From: Paenibacillus cremeus
Lineage (GTDB): Bacteria > Bacillota > Bacilli > Paenibacillales > NBRC-103111
DNA: 64,000 bases
NCBI RefSeq assembly: GCF_007786445.1
Contig: NZ_VNJI01000040.1
Location: 1 to 64,000, forward strand
Direction: 5' to 3'
Part shown: piece after piece, positions 25,909 through 34,248 of the stretch
Position numbering within the stretch: the stretch's first letter is position 1
Layout of the letters: the number at the start of each line of letters is the position of its first letter
Position numbers and translations under genes: made by a program
The notes under the pieces: generated by a model
What the model was told of the DNA's origin: nothing
The model's database searches: none
What the model saw: the letters and a program-made list of their open reading frames with translations, nothing else

Positions 25909-28212
25909 ATGGCAATCGAAATGAACAAAGAAGTCAGCCAAGGCACAGTCGAGCAGCGGATGGTTTATGAGTCCGGTAACGAGATGGCGGCCTATGCAGC
26001 ACATCAAATCAACTATCATGTGATGGGTTATTTCCCAATCTCCCCGTCGACGGAGGTTGCGCAATTTCTTGACTTGATGAAAGCCAACGGCCAGCATGAC
26101 ATCAAGCTGATTCCAGCGGACGGCGAGCACGGCTCCGCAGGGATTTGTTATGGTGCGGCTACTGCCGGCGGACGCGTATTCAACGCCACCAGCGCCAACG
26201 GTTACCTGTACATGCTGGAGCAAATGCCGGTGCAATCCGGTACGCGTTTCCCGATGGTAATGAACCTGGTGTGCCGTTCCGTATCCGGTCCACTGAACAT
26301 TCACGGCGACCACTCCGATTTGTACTATGCTTTGAACACCGGATGGCCGATCCTGATGTGCCGCGATCCGCAAGCGGTGTACGATATGAACATTATGGCG
26401 ATCAAGCTGGCTGAAGATCCAGAAGTCCGTTTGCCTGTTATCGTGGCTTCCGACGGTTACTTCACTTCCCACCAGAAGCGCCGCGTGCAAACCTTTGCAC
26501 ATAAAGAAGACGTGCATGCGTTCATCGGCGAACAACCGAAGCAATTCCCGCACGTGCTTGACCGAAACAATCCGATCACGGTCGGTCCTTACATGAACGA
26601 GCCGGACTACATCAACAACTGCTACCAGCAGTCCGTTGCCATGTACAAAGCAGGCGAAGTGTTCGACCGCATCCAACAAGAGTATAAGCTGCTGACAGGC
26701 CGCGATTATCCGATCCTGGACCTGTACCGCATGGAAGATGCCGAGGTAGCGGTATTCCTCATGAACTCGTCGTCCGAGATCATCAAGGATGTCGTAGACC
26801 AGCTTCGCGAGAAGGGCATCAAAGCCGGTTCCATCGCGCCGAACATGATTCGTCCGTTCCCTGCGAAGCAAATCGCTGAAGCGCTCAAGAATGTGAAAGC
26901 CGTCACCATCGGTGACCGTGCAGACTCGTACGGTGCACATGGCGGTAACATGTCGCTGGAGATCAAAGCTGCGTTGTTCACGGCTGGCAATACTTCTACG
27001 CAAGTCGTAAGCCGTGTATACGGTCTGGGCGGTAAAGACTTCTACGCAGAAGACGGTCACCACCTGTTTGAACTCGCCATTGATGCGGCAAGCAAAGGCA
27101 AAGTGGAAGTGCCGTTCGATTACTATGGCCATACGCCAGGAGATCGTTCCAAAAAGCCTGAACGCGTAATCGAGCCAATGAAATATGAAGATTTAAAAAC
27201 CGGGCTCATCACCGTCGACAAAGACGAAGCGACTGGCCAGCTGAAAGTCAAAGTTCCGCCGATTCGTCAGCTGACGAAGAAGCCGAAGCGTTTGGCTCCA
27301 GGTCATGGCGCATGTCCGGGCTGCGGTATTTTCTCCGGTCTCGAGCTGTTCTTCAAAGGCATCGAGGGTGACATCGTAGCACTGTTCCACACGGGCTGTG
27401 CGATGGTTGTTACCACAGGCTATCCGTACTCTTCGCATAAAGCGACTTACATCCACAACCTGTTCCAAAGCGGGGCAGCAACACTGTCCGGCGTAGTGGA
27501 AATGTTCTGGGAGCGTAAGCGCCGCGGCGAGCTGGATCATCTGAACCTGCCGGCGGACTTCACGTTCGTTATGATTACTGGAGACGGCGGTATGGACATC
27601 GGTATGGGTCCTGCCATCGGTGCTGCACTGCGGAACCATAAAATGATCGTTCTGGAGTATGATAACGAAGGATACATGAATACGGGTGCACAGCTGTCCT
27701 ACTCGACACCACTGGGCCACCGGACTTCGACGTCCAACGTTGGTAAGCATCAAGGCGGTAAGCTGTTCCACCATAAAGATACTCCGCAAATTATGGCGGC
27801 AACCAACATTCCTTACGTATTTACAGGGTCCGAAGCAGCGCCTCAGGATATGCTGAAGAAAGCGGCGAAGGCTCAGTACTATGCACAGAATGAAGGTATG
27901 GTGTACGGCAAAATTTTGATCACCTGTCCGCTGAACTGGCTGTCGGAAGAAGAAATCGGCCAGTCGCTGATTGATCAAGCCGTAAACTCGTGCTTCTTCC
28001 CACTTTATGAAGTGGAGAACGGAGTCACTACGATCACCTACAACCCGGAAGATAAGAGCAAGCGGATTCCGGTGGGCGAATGGCTGAAAAACATGGGTAA
28101 AACGAAGCACCTGACGAAGCCGGAGTACGCCGAAGCGCTTCAATCGTTTGAGACGGAAGTCGAGCGCCGTTGGAGCCGGCTCAAGGCCAAGCACGAAAAT
28201 CCTTACTTGTAA
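25909..28212 (+). CDS. 2-oxoacid:ferredoxin oxidoreductase, fused alpha/beta subunit
   Basis: A 767-residue fusion. The N-terminal alpha part (about 1-400) carries the pyrimidine-binding and domain II segments (GYFPISPSTEVAQFL; DGEHGSAGICYGAATAGG; FPAKQIAEAL). The C-terminal beta part (about 465-767) holds the TPP/Fe-S region GACPGCGIFSG, TGCAMVV and the TPP-diphosphate motif GDGGMDIGMG with the following EYDNEGYMNTG. It forms the catalytic core with the gamma/delta subunit encoded upstream. ATG 25909 lies eight bases after GAAGAGGTGA; the upstream GTG falls inside that signal. A large antisense frame on the minus strand is a shadow. Confidence 0.9.
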   Translation: MAIEMNKEVSQGTVEQRMVYESGNEMAAYAAHQINYHVMGYFPISPSTEVAQFLDLMKANGQHDIKLIPADGEHGSAGICYGAATAGGRVFNATSANGYLYMLEQMPVQSGTRFPMVMNLVCRSVSGPLNIHGDHSDLYYALNTGWPILMCRDPQAVYDMNIMAIKLAEDPEVRLPVIVASDGYFTSHQKRRVQTFAHKEDVHAFIGEQPKQFPHVLDRNNPITVGPYMNEPDYINNCYQQSVAMYKAGEVFDRIQQEYKLLTGRDYPILDLYRMEDAEVAVFLMNSSSEIIKDVVDQLREKGIKAGSIAPNMIRPFPAKQIAEALKNVKAVTIGDRADSYGAHGGNMSLEIKAALFTAGNTSTQVVSRVYGLGGKDFYAEDGHHLFELAIDAASKGKVEVPFDYYGHTPGDRSKKPERVIEPMKYEDLKTGLITVDKDEATGQLKVKVPPIRQLTKKPKRLAPGHGACPGCGIFSGLELFFKGIEGDIVALFHTGCAMVVTTGYPYSSHKATYIHNLFQSGAATLSGVVEMFWERKRRGELDHLNLPADFTFVMITGDGGMDIGMGPAIGAALRNHKMIVLEYDNEGYMNTGAQLSYSTPLGHRTSTSNVGKHQGGKLFHHKDTPQIMAATNIPYVFTGSEAAPQDMLKKAAKAQYYAQNEGMVYGKILITCPLNWLSEEEIGQSLIDQAVNSCFFPLYEVENGVTTITYNPEDKSKRIPVGEWLKNMGKTKHLTKPEYAEALQSFETEVERRWSRLKAKHENPYL

Positions 28213-28229
28213 AATAGTAACGCGCATTC

Positions 28230-28264
28230 AGGCGCAAACTCTTCTTAGAGCTTGCGCCTTTTCG
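28230..28264 (+). terminator. Terminator of the oxidoreductase operon
   Basis: AGGCGCAA (28230-28237) pairs with TTGCGCCT (28252-28259), with an inner CTCT/AGAG pairing, and TTTTCG follows. It sits 18 bases after the stop of the fused alpha/beta gene. Confidence 0.8.
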
Positions 28265-28293
28265 TTTCAATCGTAAGACAAGGGGGCCAGCTT

Positions 28294-28584
28294 ATGCCGT
28301 TTGTATTAAGACATGCGCAAACCGGCGAGATCGCCGCGTGCGTGCAGCGCAACAACTACAACCTGGATTACTTCGGTGTGAAGCAGTGGAGCCAAAGCTC
28401 AGAGGCGGAGCAGGAGAAGGAAGCATTCCTGGATACGCTTGGTTTTGAGGATAAGGATCAGTGGTTCGTAACCTCGGTCACGGAGGACCGCGTGAAGGTG
28501 TTCAACGTGAAGCTGAAGAACGATCCTTCTCGCAGGCTGATTATGGATACTGCAGGGCTTCTTTCGGTCCAAGCCCGAGATTGA
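28294..28584 (+). CDS. Small conserved-looking protein of unknown function
   Basis: A 96-residue protein I do not recognise. It has no signal peptide or membrane helix and a mixed charged/aromatic composition (NYNLDYFGVKQW; DKDQWFVTSVTEDRVKVFNVKL) that looks like a small alpha/beta fold. ATG 28294 is preceded by AAGGGGG, and codon use matches its neighbours, so I treat it as real. It is followed 37 bases later by another unknown gene with a good ribosome site; the two are probably cotranscribed and end at the terminator near 29160. Confidence 0.65.
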   Translation: MPFVLRHAQTGEIAACVQRNNYNLDYFGVKQWSQSSEAEQEKEAFLDTLGFEDKDQWFVTSVTEDRVKVFNVKLKNDPSRRLIMDTAGLLSVQARD

Positions 28585-28621
28585 AGCGAACATCATAACG
28601 GACACCGGAGGACTAATAGGT

Positions 28622-29143
28622 ATGAAAATGAATCCCTTTGCCGTGTTTGAGCAAGCAAGCTCGGAGCAAGAGCTGGAGCAGTTTCAGAGCCTGATTCAGA
28701 AAGAGGGCTTTACCGCGTTCCGTCATTTTCTGGATGGGTTCCGGGAACGGCTCAAGGGCTTCGATGAAACTGAGATCGAGAAGATTACGACGCTGCTGGA
28801 GCGAGCGAAGCAGCTGTTTCCAGTGCCAGGCCATTTTAGCCCGGTCTGGCAGGTGGTGTGGAATGAATTCGAGCAGCTGATCGCGTACAAAATCACCGTG
28901 CTGGAATCGATCCCGCAAGCGGACAGAGATGGCGAATGGCAGATTCTCATCGATAATCCATTCACCAATTCGGATATCGTCTGCTATCCGTCGCTCTCTT
29001 TTATCGAAGGCGCTTATATGTATGCTTACTTCCGGACGGATCTCAAGCAGAACGAGTACATCCGGCTGCAAAAAATCCAAAACCTCATCATGGCCTTCGG
29101 CAGCGAAGGCAGCGCGAAAAAAGAAAAGAGCAAAGACCGATAA
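28622..29143 (+). CDS. Uncharacterised soluble protein
   Basis: A 173-residue acidic, helix-rich protein that I cannot assign. The N-terminal half is strongly charged (EQASSEQELEQFQSLIQKEG; ERLKGFDETEIEKITTLLERA) and could form coiled helices; the C-terminal half is more aromatic (IVCYPSLSFIEGAYMYAYF). There is no signal peptide. ATG 28622 has GGAGGA about nine bases upstream. The last codons (SAKKEKSKDR) run into a bidirectional terminator shared with the convergent kinase gene. Confidence 0.7.
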   Translation: MKMNPFAVFEQASSEQELEQFQSLIQKEGFTAFRHFLDGFRERLKGFDETEIEKITTLLERAKQLFPVPGHFSPVWQVVWNEFEQLIAYKITVLESIPQADRDGEWQILIDNPFTNSDIVCYPSLSFIEGAYMYAYFRTDLKQNEYIRLQKIQNLIMAFGSEGSAKKEKSKDR

Positions 29144-29162
29144 TTCGGCTTTGCTCTTTTTT
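29124..29162. terminator. Bidirectional terminator
   Basis: AAAAGAGCAAAG (29124-29135) pairs with CTTTGCTCTTTT (29149-29160), with an inner CCGA/TCGG stem and a TAAT loop. Flanking A and T runs make it work on both strands. It overlaps the last codons and stop of the plus-strand gene and serves the convergent kinase gene at 29173. Confidence 0.85.
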
Positions 29163-29172
29163 CTATGCTGAA

Positions 29173-29832
29173 TTAACCAACCGCCGCGACCAGCTGAAGC
29201 TTCTCTTTCACTTGAACTACAAGACGTTCCGCATCTTCTTGGCGTCCAACGACATCGGTCGTATCCATATCAACGATCAGCACTTGCGAAGCGTGGTAAT
29301 GATGCATCACCCAATCGTCATAGTCGCGCCAGAGCGTCCGATAATACTCGACCAAAGCAGGGTCCTGCTCGAAGCTCCGCCCGCGGAGTCCGATGCGATA
29401 CATCACCGTTTCGAAGGAGCCTTTCAAATAAACCATCAGATCCGGCGCCTTCTTCGGAAGCTCTTCCAGCTCCTCCAGCATATTATTGGCCAAATTTTCA
29501 TATATCGTAAACTCTAGATCGCTAATTCTACCCAGTTGTTTGTTGATCCGTGCAAAATACCAATCCTCATAAATGCTGCGATCCAGCACGTTATGCCTAT
29601 GTACCAAGGCCTCTTTGATCGCTTTGAACCGTGTGTCTAGGAAGTATAGCTGAAGGAGAAACGGATACCGTTTGCTTTCAATTTCTTCTGGTGTGGACGT
29701 ATAAAATAAAGGCAAAATCGGATTTTCATCGACGCTTTCATAAAAAACCTGCGAGCCCAATGCCTCACCCAGTAAGGTGGCTACAGATGTCTTCCCTAAA
29801 CCAATCATTCCCCCGACAACAATCACTGCCAT
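29173..29832 (-). CDS. Deoxynucleoside kinase (deoxyadenosine/deoxyguanosine kinase family)
   Basis: A 219-residue dNK-family kinase that phosphorylates deoxynucleosides for salvage. It has the P-loop GGMIGLGKTS (about residues 7-16), the substrate-binding motif ESVDENP, the catalytic/lid motif LDRSIYEDW (about 104-112) and an arginine-rich lid LRGRSFE. Length matches Bacillus Dgk/Dck. Bacillus carries two such genes side by side; here only one is present. It is transcribed convergently to the unknown pair at 28294-29143. The upstream region carries an extended -10 promoter. Confidence 0.88.
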   Translation of the reverse strand: MAVIVVGGMIGLGKTSVATLLGEALGSQVFYESVDENPILPLFYTSTPEEIESKRYPFLLQLYFLDTRFKAIKEALVHRHNVLDRSIYEDWYFARINKQLGRISDLEFTIYENLANNMLEELEELPKKAPDLMVYLKGSFETVMYRIGLRGRSFEQDPALVEYYRTLWRDYDDWVMHHYHASQVLIVDMDTTDVVGRQEDAERLVVQVKEKLQLVAAVG

Positions 29833-29936
29833 GCTTCCCCTTTCTCCTTTTACGAGACCGATTGCTTACCAAGATTAGCGAACCCTATGAATCTATCCCT
29901 ATGAACTATTGAGTGGCTAAAAAGCCGAACCGACTC

Positions 29937-29945
29937 ATTATAGCA
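29937..29945 (-). promoter_or_regulatory. Extended -10 promoter for the deoxynucleoside kinase
   Basis: On the minus strand the sequence reads TGCTATAAT, a perfect TGn-TATAAT extended -10, about 105 bases before the kinase ATG at 29832. No good -35 is visible, as is usual for extended -10 promoters. The remaining intergenic sequence to 30066 is otherwise featureless apart from two CCTATGAA copies. Confidence 0.5.
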
Positions 29946-30066
29946 GGAATCGACAAAGAAATCACTGCATAAGATTGTCAATTGGTACCTAATTTTGAGC
30001 TGGATCGCATAGGGAGGAAGTGGATAGGAAAAGCTAGATTCAACTTTACAGCTTGGGACGGAGCGT

Positions 30067-30759
30067 ATGATGACTGGGAACATTTTGATCGTTGAGGATG
30101 AGGATAAAATTGCTCGCGTGCTGCAGCTCGAGCTGGAGCACGAAGGCTACACCGTGGAGAGGGCGGCCGATGGCAGAGATGGAGCGGCTATGGCGGTTGC
30201 TAAACCATGGAGCTTGATTTTGCTGGACGTGATGCTCCCTAGTTTGAACGGGCTTGAAGTGCTGCGACGGATCCGTCAAGCCAATGAAACGGTGCCGGTC
30301 ATCTTGCTCACTGCAAGAGATGCTACACCTGATATTGTGAGCGGCTTCGATCAAGGAGCGAATGACTATGTAACGAAGCCGTTTGTGCTGGAGGAGCTGC
30401 TCGCCCGTATCCGCAATCTAATCGCACTAACCAACCGCCAGAAGCCCTCAGGGGACATCTTGCGCTGCGCAGACTTAGTGGTGGATGTGAAAGCGAGGAA
30501 GGTGACGCGTGCGGGCAATTTGATCGAGCTGACACCAAAGGAATTTGAGCTGCTGCACTATTTGATTCAGCACAAGGATCACGTCCTGAGCCGGGATGAG
30601 ATCATCTCCGACGTTTGGGGCTATGACTTTGTCGGCGATACGAACATCGTGGACGTCTACATTCGCTATTTGCGCCAAAAAATCGATAAAGGCTACAAAC
30701 CGAAGCTGATTCGAACGTCCCGCGGCATCGGTTATGAGCTGACGGAGTCCGACGGATGA
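30067..30759 (+). CDS. OmpR-family response regulator
   Basis: A 230-residue two-domain response regulator. The receiver has NILIVEDED (acidic pocket near 10-12), phospho-acceptor D54 in LLDVMLP, and TKPF with the conserved Lys near 105. The winged-helix DNA-binding domain covers about 130-228 (ELTPKEFELLHYLIQHKDHVLSRDEI; VDVYIRYLRQKID). Its stop overlaps the histidine kinase start by ATGA, so the two form a cognate pair, similar to Bacillus YkoG/YkoH or Staphylococcus ArlR/ArlS. Direct targets are unknown; the NlpC/P60 gene just downstream is a candidate. Confidence 0.93.
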   Translation: MMTGNILIVEDEDKIARVLQLELEHEGYTVERAADGRDGAAMAVAKPWSLILLDVMLPSLNGLEVLRRIRQANETVPVILLTARDATPDIVSGFDQGANDYVTKPFVLEELLARIRNLIALTNRQKPSGDILRCADLVVDVKARKVTRAGNLIELTPKEFELLHYLIQHKDHVLSRDEIISDVWGYDFVGDTNIVDVYIRYLRQKIDKGYKPKLIRTSRGIGYELTESDG

Positions 30760-32126
30760 GCCTGAGAACACGTTTAGTATGGCTTACAGGATCGTGGATT
30801 TTGATCATCCTGATCTTTTTCAATATTTTTATCTACTATTATACGTTTAAAAAAACGACCTCGGAGGAGGACCGTCTGCTATGGAATAAAGCTCAGATCA
30901 TTCTGCGCAATCCAGACATCCATAATCCGAGGAATTGGAGCCGTCCCGACCTGCTACAGGAGTTTGGCGCTGAGGACACCCTGATTCGCATTATTGGAGC
31001 CAGCGGGAGGATTCGTGCGCAATTGTCCTCGAACGAAGAGCTGTCGGCGTACCCGGCTGTTTACCGGACAGGGTATCAATCTACTGTAGTCAATGATTTT
31101 GACTCCCGTAAGCTGTTTATTCAAGTGCCTATCATCAGTGAGAATACCGGCACGCAGATCGGTTTGCTGGAGCTGGGCAAAGAGCTGGATTTCATCAGCT
31201 CCGTCCTGGACATCCTGGTTACCGGGCTCACGATTACGACGATCAGCATCATTTTATTTTCTATTATAGCTGCTGTGTTTTATACCAGAGTGATCATACG
31301 ACCGCTCAGGCAGCTGCTGGAAACGATGCGAGCGATCCGCAGCAGTGGGGATTTTGTGCTGCTGGATCCGAAATATACGTCGAAAAAGGACGAGCTGGGG
31401 CGATTGGGTCAAACCTTTAATGAGATGATCTTGTTCCTGCAAGATACAGACCAGAAGCAGAAGCAATTCGTCGCGGACGCCTCACACGAGCTTCGAACGC
31501 CGCTGACGGTCATCGAGAGCTATGCTTCCTTGCTTAAGAGATGGGGAGGCAACGATCCGGCCGTAAGAGAGGAAGCGATCGAGGCGATCCATTCGGAGAG
31601 TGCTCGGCTGAAAAGCTTGATCACCTCCTTGCTGAAGCTTGCCGAGGTGGAGCGCGAGGAATTGATGAATTGCAGTGATGTCGAGCTGATTCCGCTGGTG
31701 AAGCAGGCGGCAGAGCAAATGGAGCATGCTTTTCAACGTCAGATTGAGCTCTTTTGTCCGGATGAAGAAGAACGACCTATCGTACTGTGTGCCGACCGGG
31801 AGAAGTTGAAGCAGCTGCTTATTATTTTAATCGATAATGCCTTCAAATATAGCAAGGAGCCCGTCAAAATTGATATTTCGCGCGTTAGACACCACGTACA
31901 GCTGCAAATTATCGACCGGGGGATGGGGATTCCGAAGGATGAGCTCCCTCATTTATTTGAACGTTTTTACCGCGTAGATAAGGCTAGAGGAAGAGGAACC
32001 GGGGGGACTGGGCTCGGACTGTCCATTGCGAAGCAAATCGTGACGCAGCACCGCGGAACGATTCATATCGACAGTAAAATCGGGGTCGGCACCACCGTGA
32101 CTATCGGGTTTCAGCAGCAAAAATGA
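30756..32126 (+). CDS. Sensor histidine kinase (HAMP, HisKA, HATPase)
   Basis: A 456-residue membrane kinase. A first transmembrane helix (about residues 8-30) and a second (about 150-175) bracket an extracytoplasmic sensor of about 120 residues. A HAMP linker follows, then the H-box FVADASHELRTPLTVIESYASLL (split here: ASHELRTPLT carries the phospho-His), the N-box IILIDNAFKYS, and G-boxes DRGMGIPKDEL and GTGGTGLGLSIAK. It is translationally coupled to the response regulator. The ArlS/YkoH-like layout suggests sensing of the cell envelope, in keeping with the cell-wall hydrolase gene that follows. Confidence 0.93.
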   Translation: MSLRTRLVWLTGSWILIILIFFNIFIYYYTFKKTTSEEDRLLWNKAQIILRNPDIHNPRNWSRPDLLQEFGAEDTLIRIIGASGRIRAQLSSNEELSAYPAVYRTGYQSTVVNDFDSRKLFIQVPIISENTGTQIGLLELGKELDFISSVLDILVTGLTITTISIILFSIIAAVFYTRVIIRPLRQLLETMRAIRSSGDFVLLDPKYTSKKDELGRLGQTFNEMILFLQDTDQKQKQFVADASHELRTPLTVIESYASLLKRWGGNDPAVREEAIEAIHSESARLKSLITSLLKLAEVEREELMNCSDVELIPLVKQAAEQMEHAFQRQIELFCPDEEERPIVLCADREKLKQLLIILIDNAFKYSKEPVKIDISRVRHHVQLQIIDRGMGIPKDELPHLFERFYRVDKARGRGTGGTGLGLSIAKQIVTQHRGTIHIDSKIGVGTTVTIGFQQQK

Positions 32127-32349
32127 GCCGCGAGGAATCGCGGCATACCAATAATGAAAGCGTTTTTAAAAGCTTGCAAGAAGCAAACTCTGAGAGAATT
32201 CTCATGGAATTCTAATAATCGAGCCTAACCCTTGACCAACCCTGCGTTCAGAGGAAGTCTAGGAAAATCACTCCAAAACTAGCTGTGTTATAGTGTGTTC
32301 AGGCCAATCACCGGCTAACTAAACTCTCAAATTCAAGGAGGACGTTACG

Positions 32350-32838
32350 ATGAGAAACCTGATTCAAAAGCGTTTGGGTAAAATGACAATGGCAGTTACA
32401 CTTAGTACTGCAGTATTAATGGGTGGTACAGCAGTCGCTATTCCGACACCGAAGGCCGAAGCGGCTTCCGCTACATCTAAAGCGCAGGGTGTTATTTCCA
32501 CAGCCAAGAAGTTTATGGGCCGTCCATATAATTTCGGAGCTACGCTTGGTAACACGAGCTCGTTCGACTGCTCGTCGCTTACTTGGTATGCGTTCCATAA
32601 GTATGGGATTAATCTGCCTCGTACCTCGCAAGCACAGTCTAAAGTTGGCTCGTATGTTTCGAAAAGCAATTTGAAGCCTGGGGATCTGGTATTTTTCTAC
32701 TCGCCGATCCACCATGTCGGGATTTATATCGGTAATGGCCAGTTTATTCATACGTGGGGCAAGCCCGGCGTAACGATCTCGAATCTGAACACCGGCTGGT
32801 GGAAAGCGCACTACAAAACCGCGCGCCGCGTGTTGTAA
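32350..32838 (+). CDS. Secreted NlpC/P60 peptidoglycan endopeptidase
   Basis: A 162-residue exported hydrolase. The signal peptide has a basic start (KRLGK), a hydrophobic core and a likely cleavage after AEA (about residue 38). The NlpC/P60 domain follows directly, with catalytic C74 in SSFDCSSLTWYAF, H122 in HHVGIYIGNG and the third polar residue H134. There is no SH3 or LysM anchor. The enzyme should cut the D-Glu-mDAP stem-peptide bond. AAGGAGGACG precedes ATG 32350. It lies downstream of a two-component system with a GAGAATTCTC palindrome (32193-32202) in the gap. Confidence 0.9.
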   Translation: MRNLIQKRLGKMTMAVTLSTAVLMGGTAVAIPTPKAEAASATSKAQGVISTAKKFMGRPYNFGATLGNTSSFDCSSLTWYAFHKYGINLPRTSQAQSKVGSYVSKSNLKPGDLVFFYSPIHHVGIYIGNGQFIHTWGKPGVTISNLNTGWWKAHYKTARRVL

Positions 32839-32844
32839 GTAGCG

Positions 32845-32875
32845 AACCGTCCTTTTTTGAAGGGCGGTTTTTGCT
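32845..32875 (+). terminator. Terminator of the NlpC/P60 gene
   Basis: AACCGTCCTT (32845-32854) pairs with AAGGGCGGTT, allowing one wobble, followed by TTTTTG. It begins seven bases after the stop codon. Confidence 0.75.
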
Positions 32876-32960
32876 ATTCGATGAGACTTTAGTGCAGTAA
32901 ATCCGCGCTGCGTCGCAAGATTTTGTACAAATATGAGGCTCTTTAAGTACAGTATGCCCA

Positions 32961-33236
32961 ATGCTCTTGGGAGTAATAAGGCTTTTTTGCGTTGTCGGAC
33001 TGAAAATTGACTTCACCAGCGGTCAATTTTTACATATTTGTGACTCCGGTGTCTCCGGATGCGGTGTTTGCGGCAAGCATGACGGTCGTTCCGGGCATAG
33101 TACGAACGGGCAGACGTTCTCGAATGCAACCTTGATGCTCGATGTCACCCAAATGGCGAACAAACAAAATCTCGCCGCGGCGTCGATTTACAGCTCGGGG
33201 GATCAAGAAATCGCAACACTGGGCGGCGGGCAGTAG
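32961..33236 (+). CDS. Doubtful short ORF with a Cys-rich motif
   Basis: An open frame of 91 codons with no good ribosome-binding site. Its middle reads CDSGVSGCGVCGKHDG, and the rest (HICDS; LMLDVTQMANKQNLAAASIYSSGD) looks protein-like. The ATG at 32961 is a poor start; a non-ATG start near 33000 (LKIDFTSG) would also fit. It ends 14 bases before a strong terminator, which is in its favour. It could be a small real protein, a remnant or chance. I do not recognise a family. Confidence 0.3.
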   Translation: MLLGVIRLFCVVGLKIDFTSGQFLHICDSGVSGCGVCGKHDGRSGHSTNGQTFSNATLMLDVTQMANKQNLAAASIYSSGDQEIATLGGGQ

Positions 33237-33249
33237 GTATGACGCAAGA

Positions 33250-33290
33250 AAGAAAAAACCTTCAGGACATGAGTCCTGAAGGTTTTTTGG
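33250..33290. terminator. Strong bidirectional terminator overlapping a coding end
   Basis: AAAAAACCTTCAGGAC (33251-33266) pairs perfectly with GTCCTGAAGGTTTTTT (33271-33286) around ATGA. On the minus strand the stem contains the last codons and stop of the EamA gene at 33262, so coding and terminator functions overlap. Confidence 0.88.
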
Positions 33291-34191
33291 CTGGCGCGAG
33301 GGCATCCTCGGGCTTTTTCTCGCCGACACGAAGAAACATCCATACACCGAGCAACAGTACGGCGCCCGCTGCGGCTTGCAGCCAAGTGAGCGATTCGCCC
33401 AGCAGCAGAAAAGCCAGCAGGGACGCGCCAAGCGGCTCCCCAAGCACGCTCATCGACACTGTTTCAGGGCGAAGATAATTGAGCAGCCAGTTAAACAAAT
33501 AATGGCCGAACAGCGTCGGCACAACCGCAAGCAGCAAGAAAATGCCCCAATCAGAGGAAGAGTAACCGGTAAAAGCGATCCCCGTCACCACATTGTAACC
33601 AGCCAAAACGATAGCGGCGAACAAGAAGACGAAGAAGCTGTAAACAAAGGACGGGATGCGGGACACGAGGCTTTTGCCCATAATCATATGAACCGCAATC
33701 GCCGCCGTACCGAGCAGGGAGAGCAGGTCACCCAGCAGCGCCACCCCTTTGAAGCTCCAATCGCCCCAGCCGATCATGATCGCCCCGACCATGGCGGTCA
33801 GCATGCTGGCCACCGCAAGCGGATGCGTGCGTTGACGAAATACGATTATCGCGCCGATCAGTACAAATACCGGTTCAAGCGTCAAAATGGAGGTGGAGCT
33901 GGCCACGGTTGTGAAGCGAAGGGAGCCCATCCAAAGCAAGAAGTGAACCCCCAGCGCTAGGCCGGACCAGAACAACGGCAGCCATTCTTTTACGCTCATG
34001 CATGCAATGGCCTCCCGATGACGTAGAAGAAAGGGAAGCATCAGCAAAGTGGTGAGCAGCAGACGATACATCGCGATCACGGAAACCGGCGCAGTTGACC
34101 ATCGGACAAATATAGCGGAAAAAGAAATGGCTATAATGCCAATAATGAGCGGCAGCCACAGGGGAACAGGCAATCGTTTGTGATGATTCAT
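33262..34191 (-). CDS. EamA/DMT-family transporter 1
   Basis: A 309-residue integral membrane protein with ten hydrophobic segments in two EamA repeats (about 10-145 and 155-290). Typical features are the SFSAIFVRWS first helix, LEPVFVLIGAIIVF at the end of the first repeat, and the matching WLLNYLRPETVSMSVLGEPL in the second. These proteins usually export metabolites or amino acids, and specificity cannot be inferred. AAGGAG lies 11 bases before ATG 34191. A second EamA gene lies directly upstream on the same strand with a 57-base gap, so the two probably share a transcript. Confidence 0.88.
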   Translation of the reverse strand: MNHHKRLPVPLWLPLIIGIIAISFSAIFVRWSTAPVSVIAMYRLLLTTLLMLPFLLRHREAIACMSVKEWLPLFWSGLALGVHFLLWMGSLRFTTVASSTSILTLEPVFVLIGAIIVFRQRTHPLAVASMLTAMVGAIMIGWGDWSFKGVALLGDLLSLLGTAAIAVHMIMGKSLVSRIPSFVYSFFVFLFAAIVLAGYNVVTGIAFTGYSSSDWGIFLLLAVVPTLFGHYLFNWLLNYLRPETVSMSVLGEPLGASLLAFLLLGESLTWLQAAAGAVLLLGVWMFLRVGEKKPEDALAPAKKPSGLMS

Positions 34192-34248
34192 GAGGTTAAG
34201 GACTCCTTTTGTGAGAGATATGCTAGTTGTTAGTTGTTAGTTTTACGC

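Noticed and set aside
25858..27132. Long minus-strand open frame (424 codons) opposite the 2-oxoacid oxidoreductase alpha/beta gene
   Set aside because: It is antisense to a clearly conserved enzyme with all its motifs, has a His/Val/Arg-rich composition typical of antisense shadows and has no ribosome-binding site.
27193..28227. Minus-strand open frame of 344 codons
   Set aside because: Antisense shadow of the TPP-binding beta part of the oxidoreductase; no family motifs.
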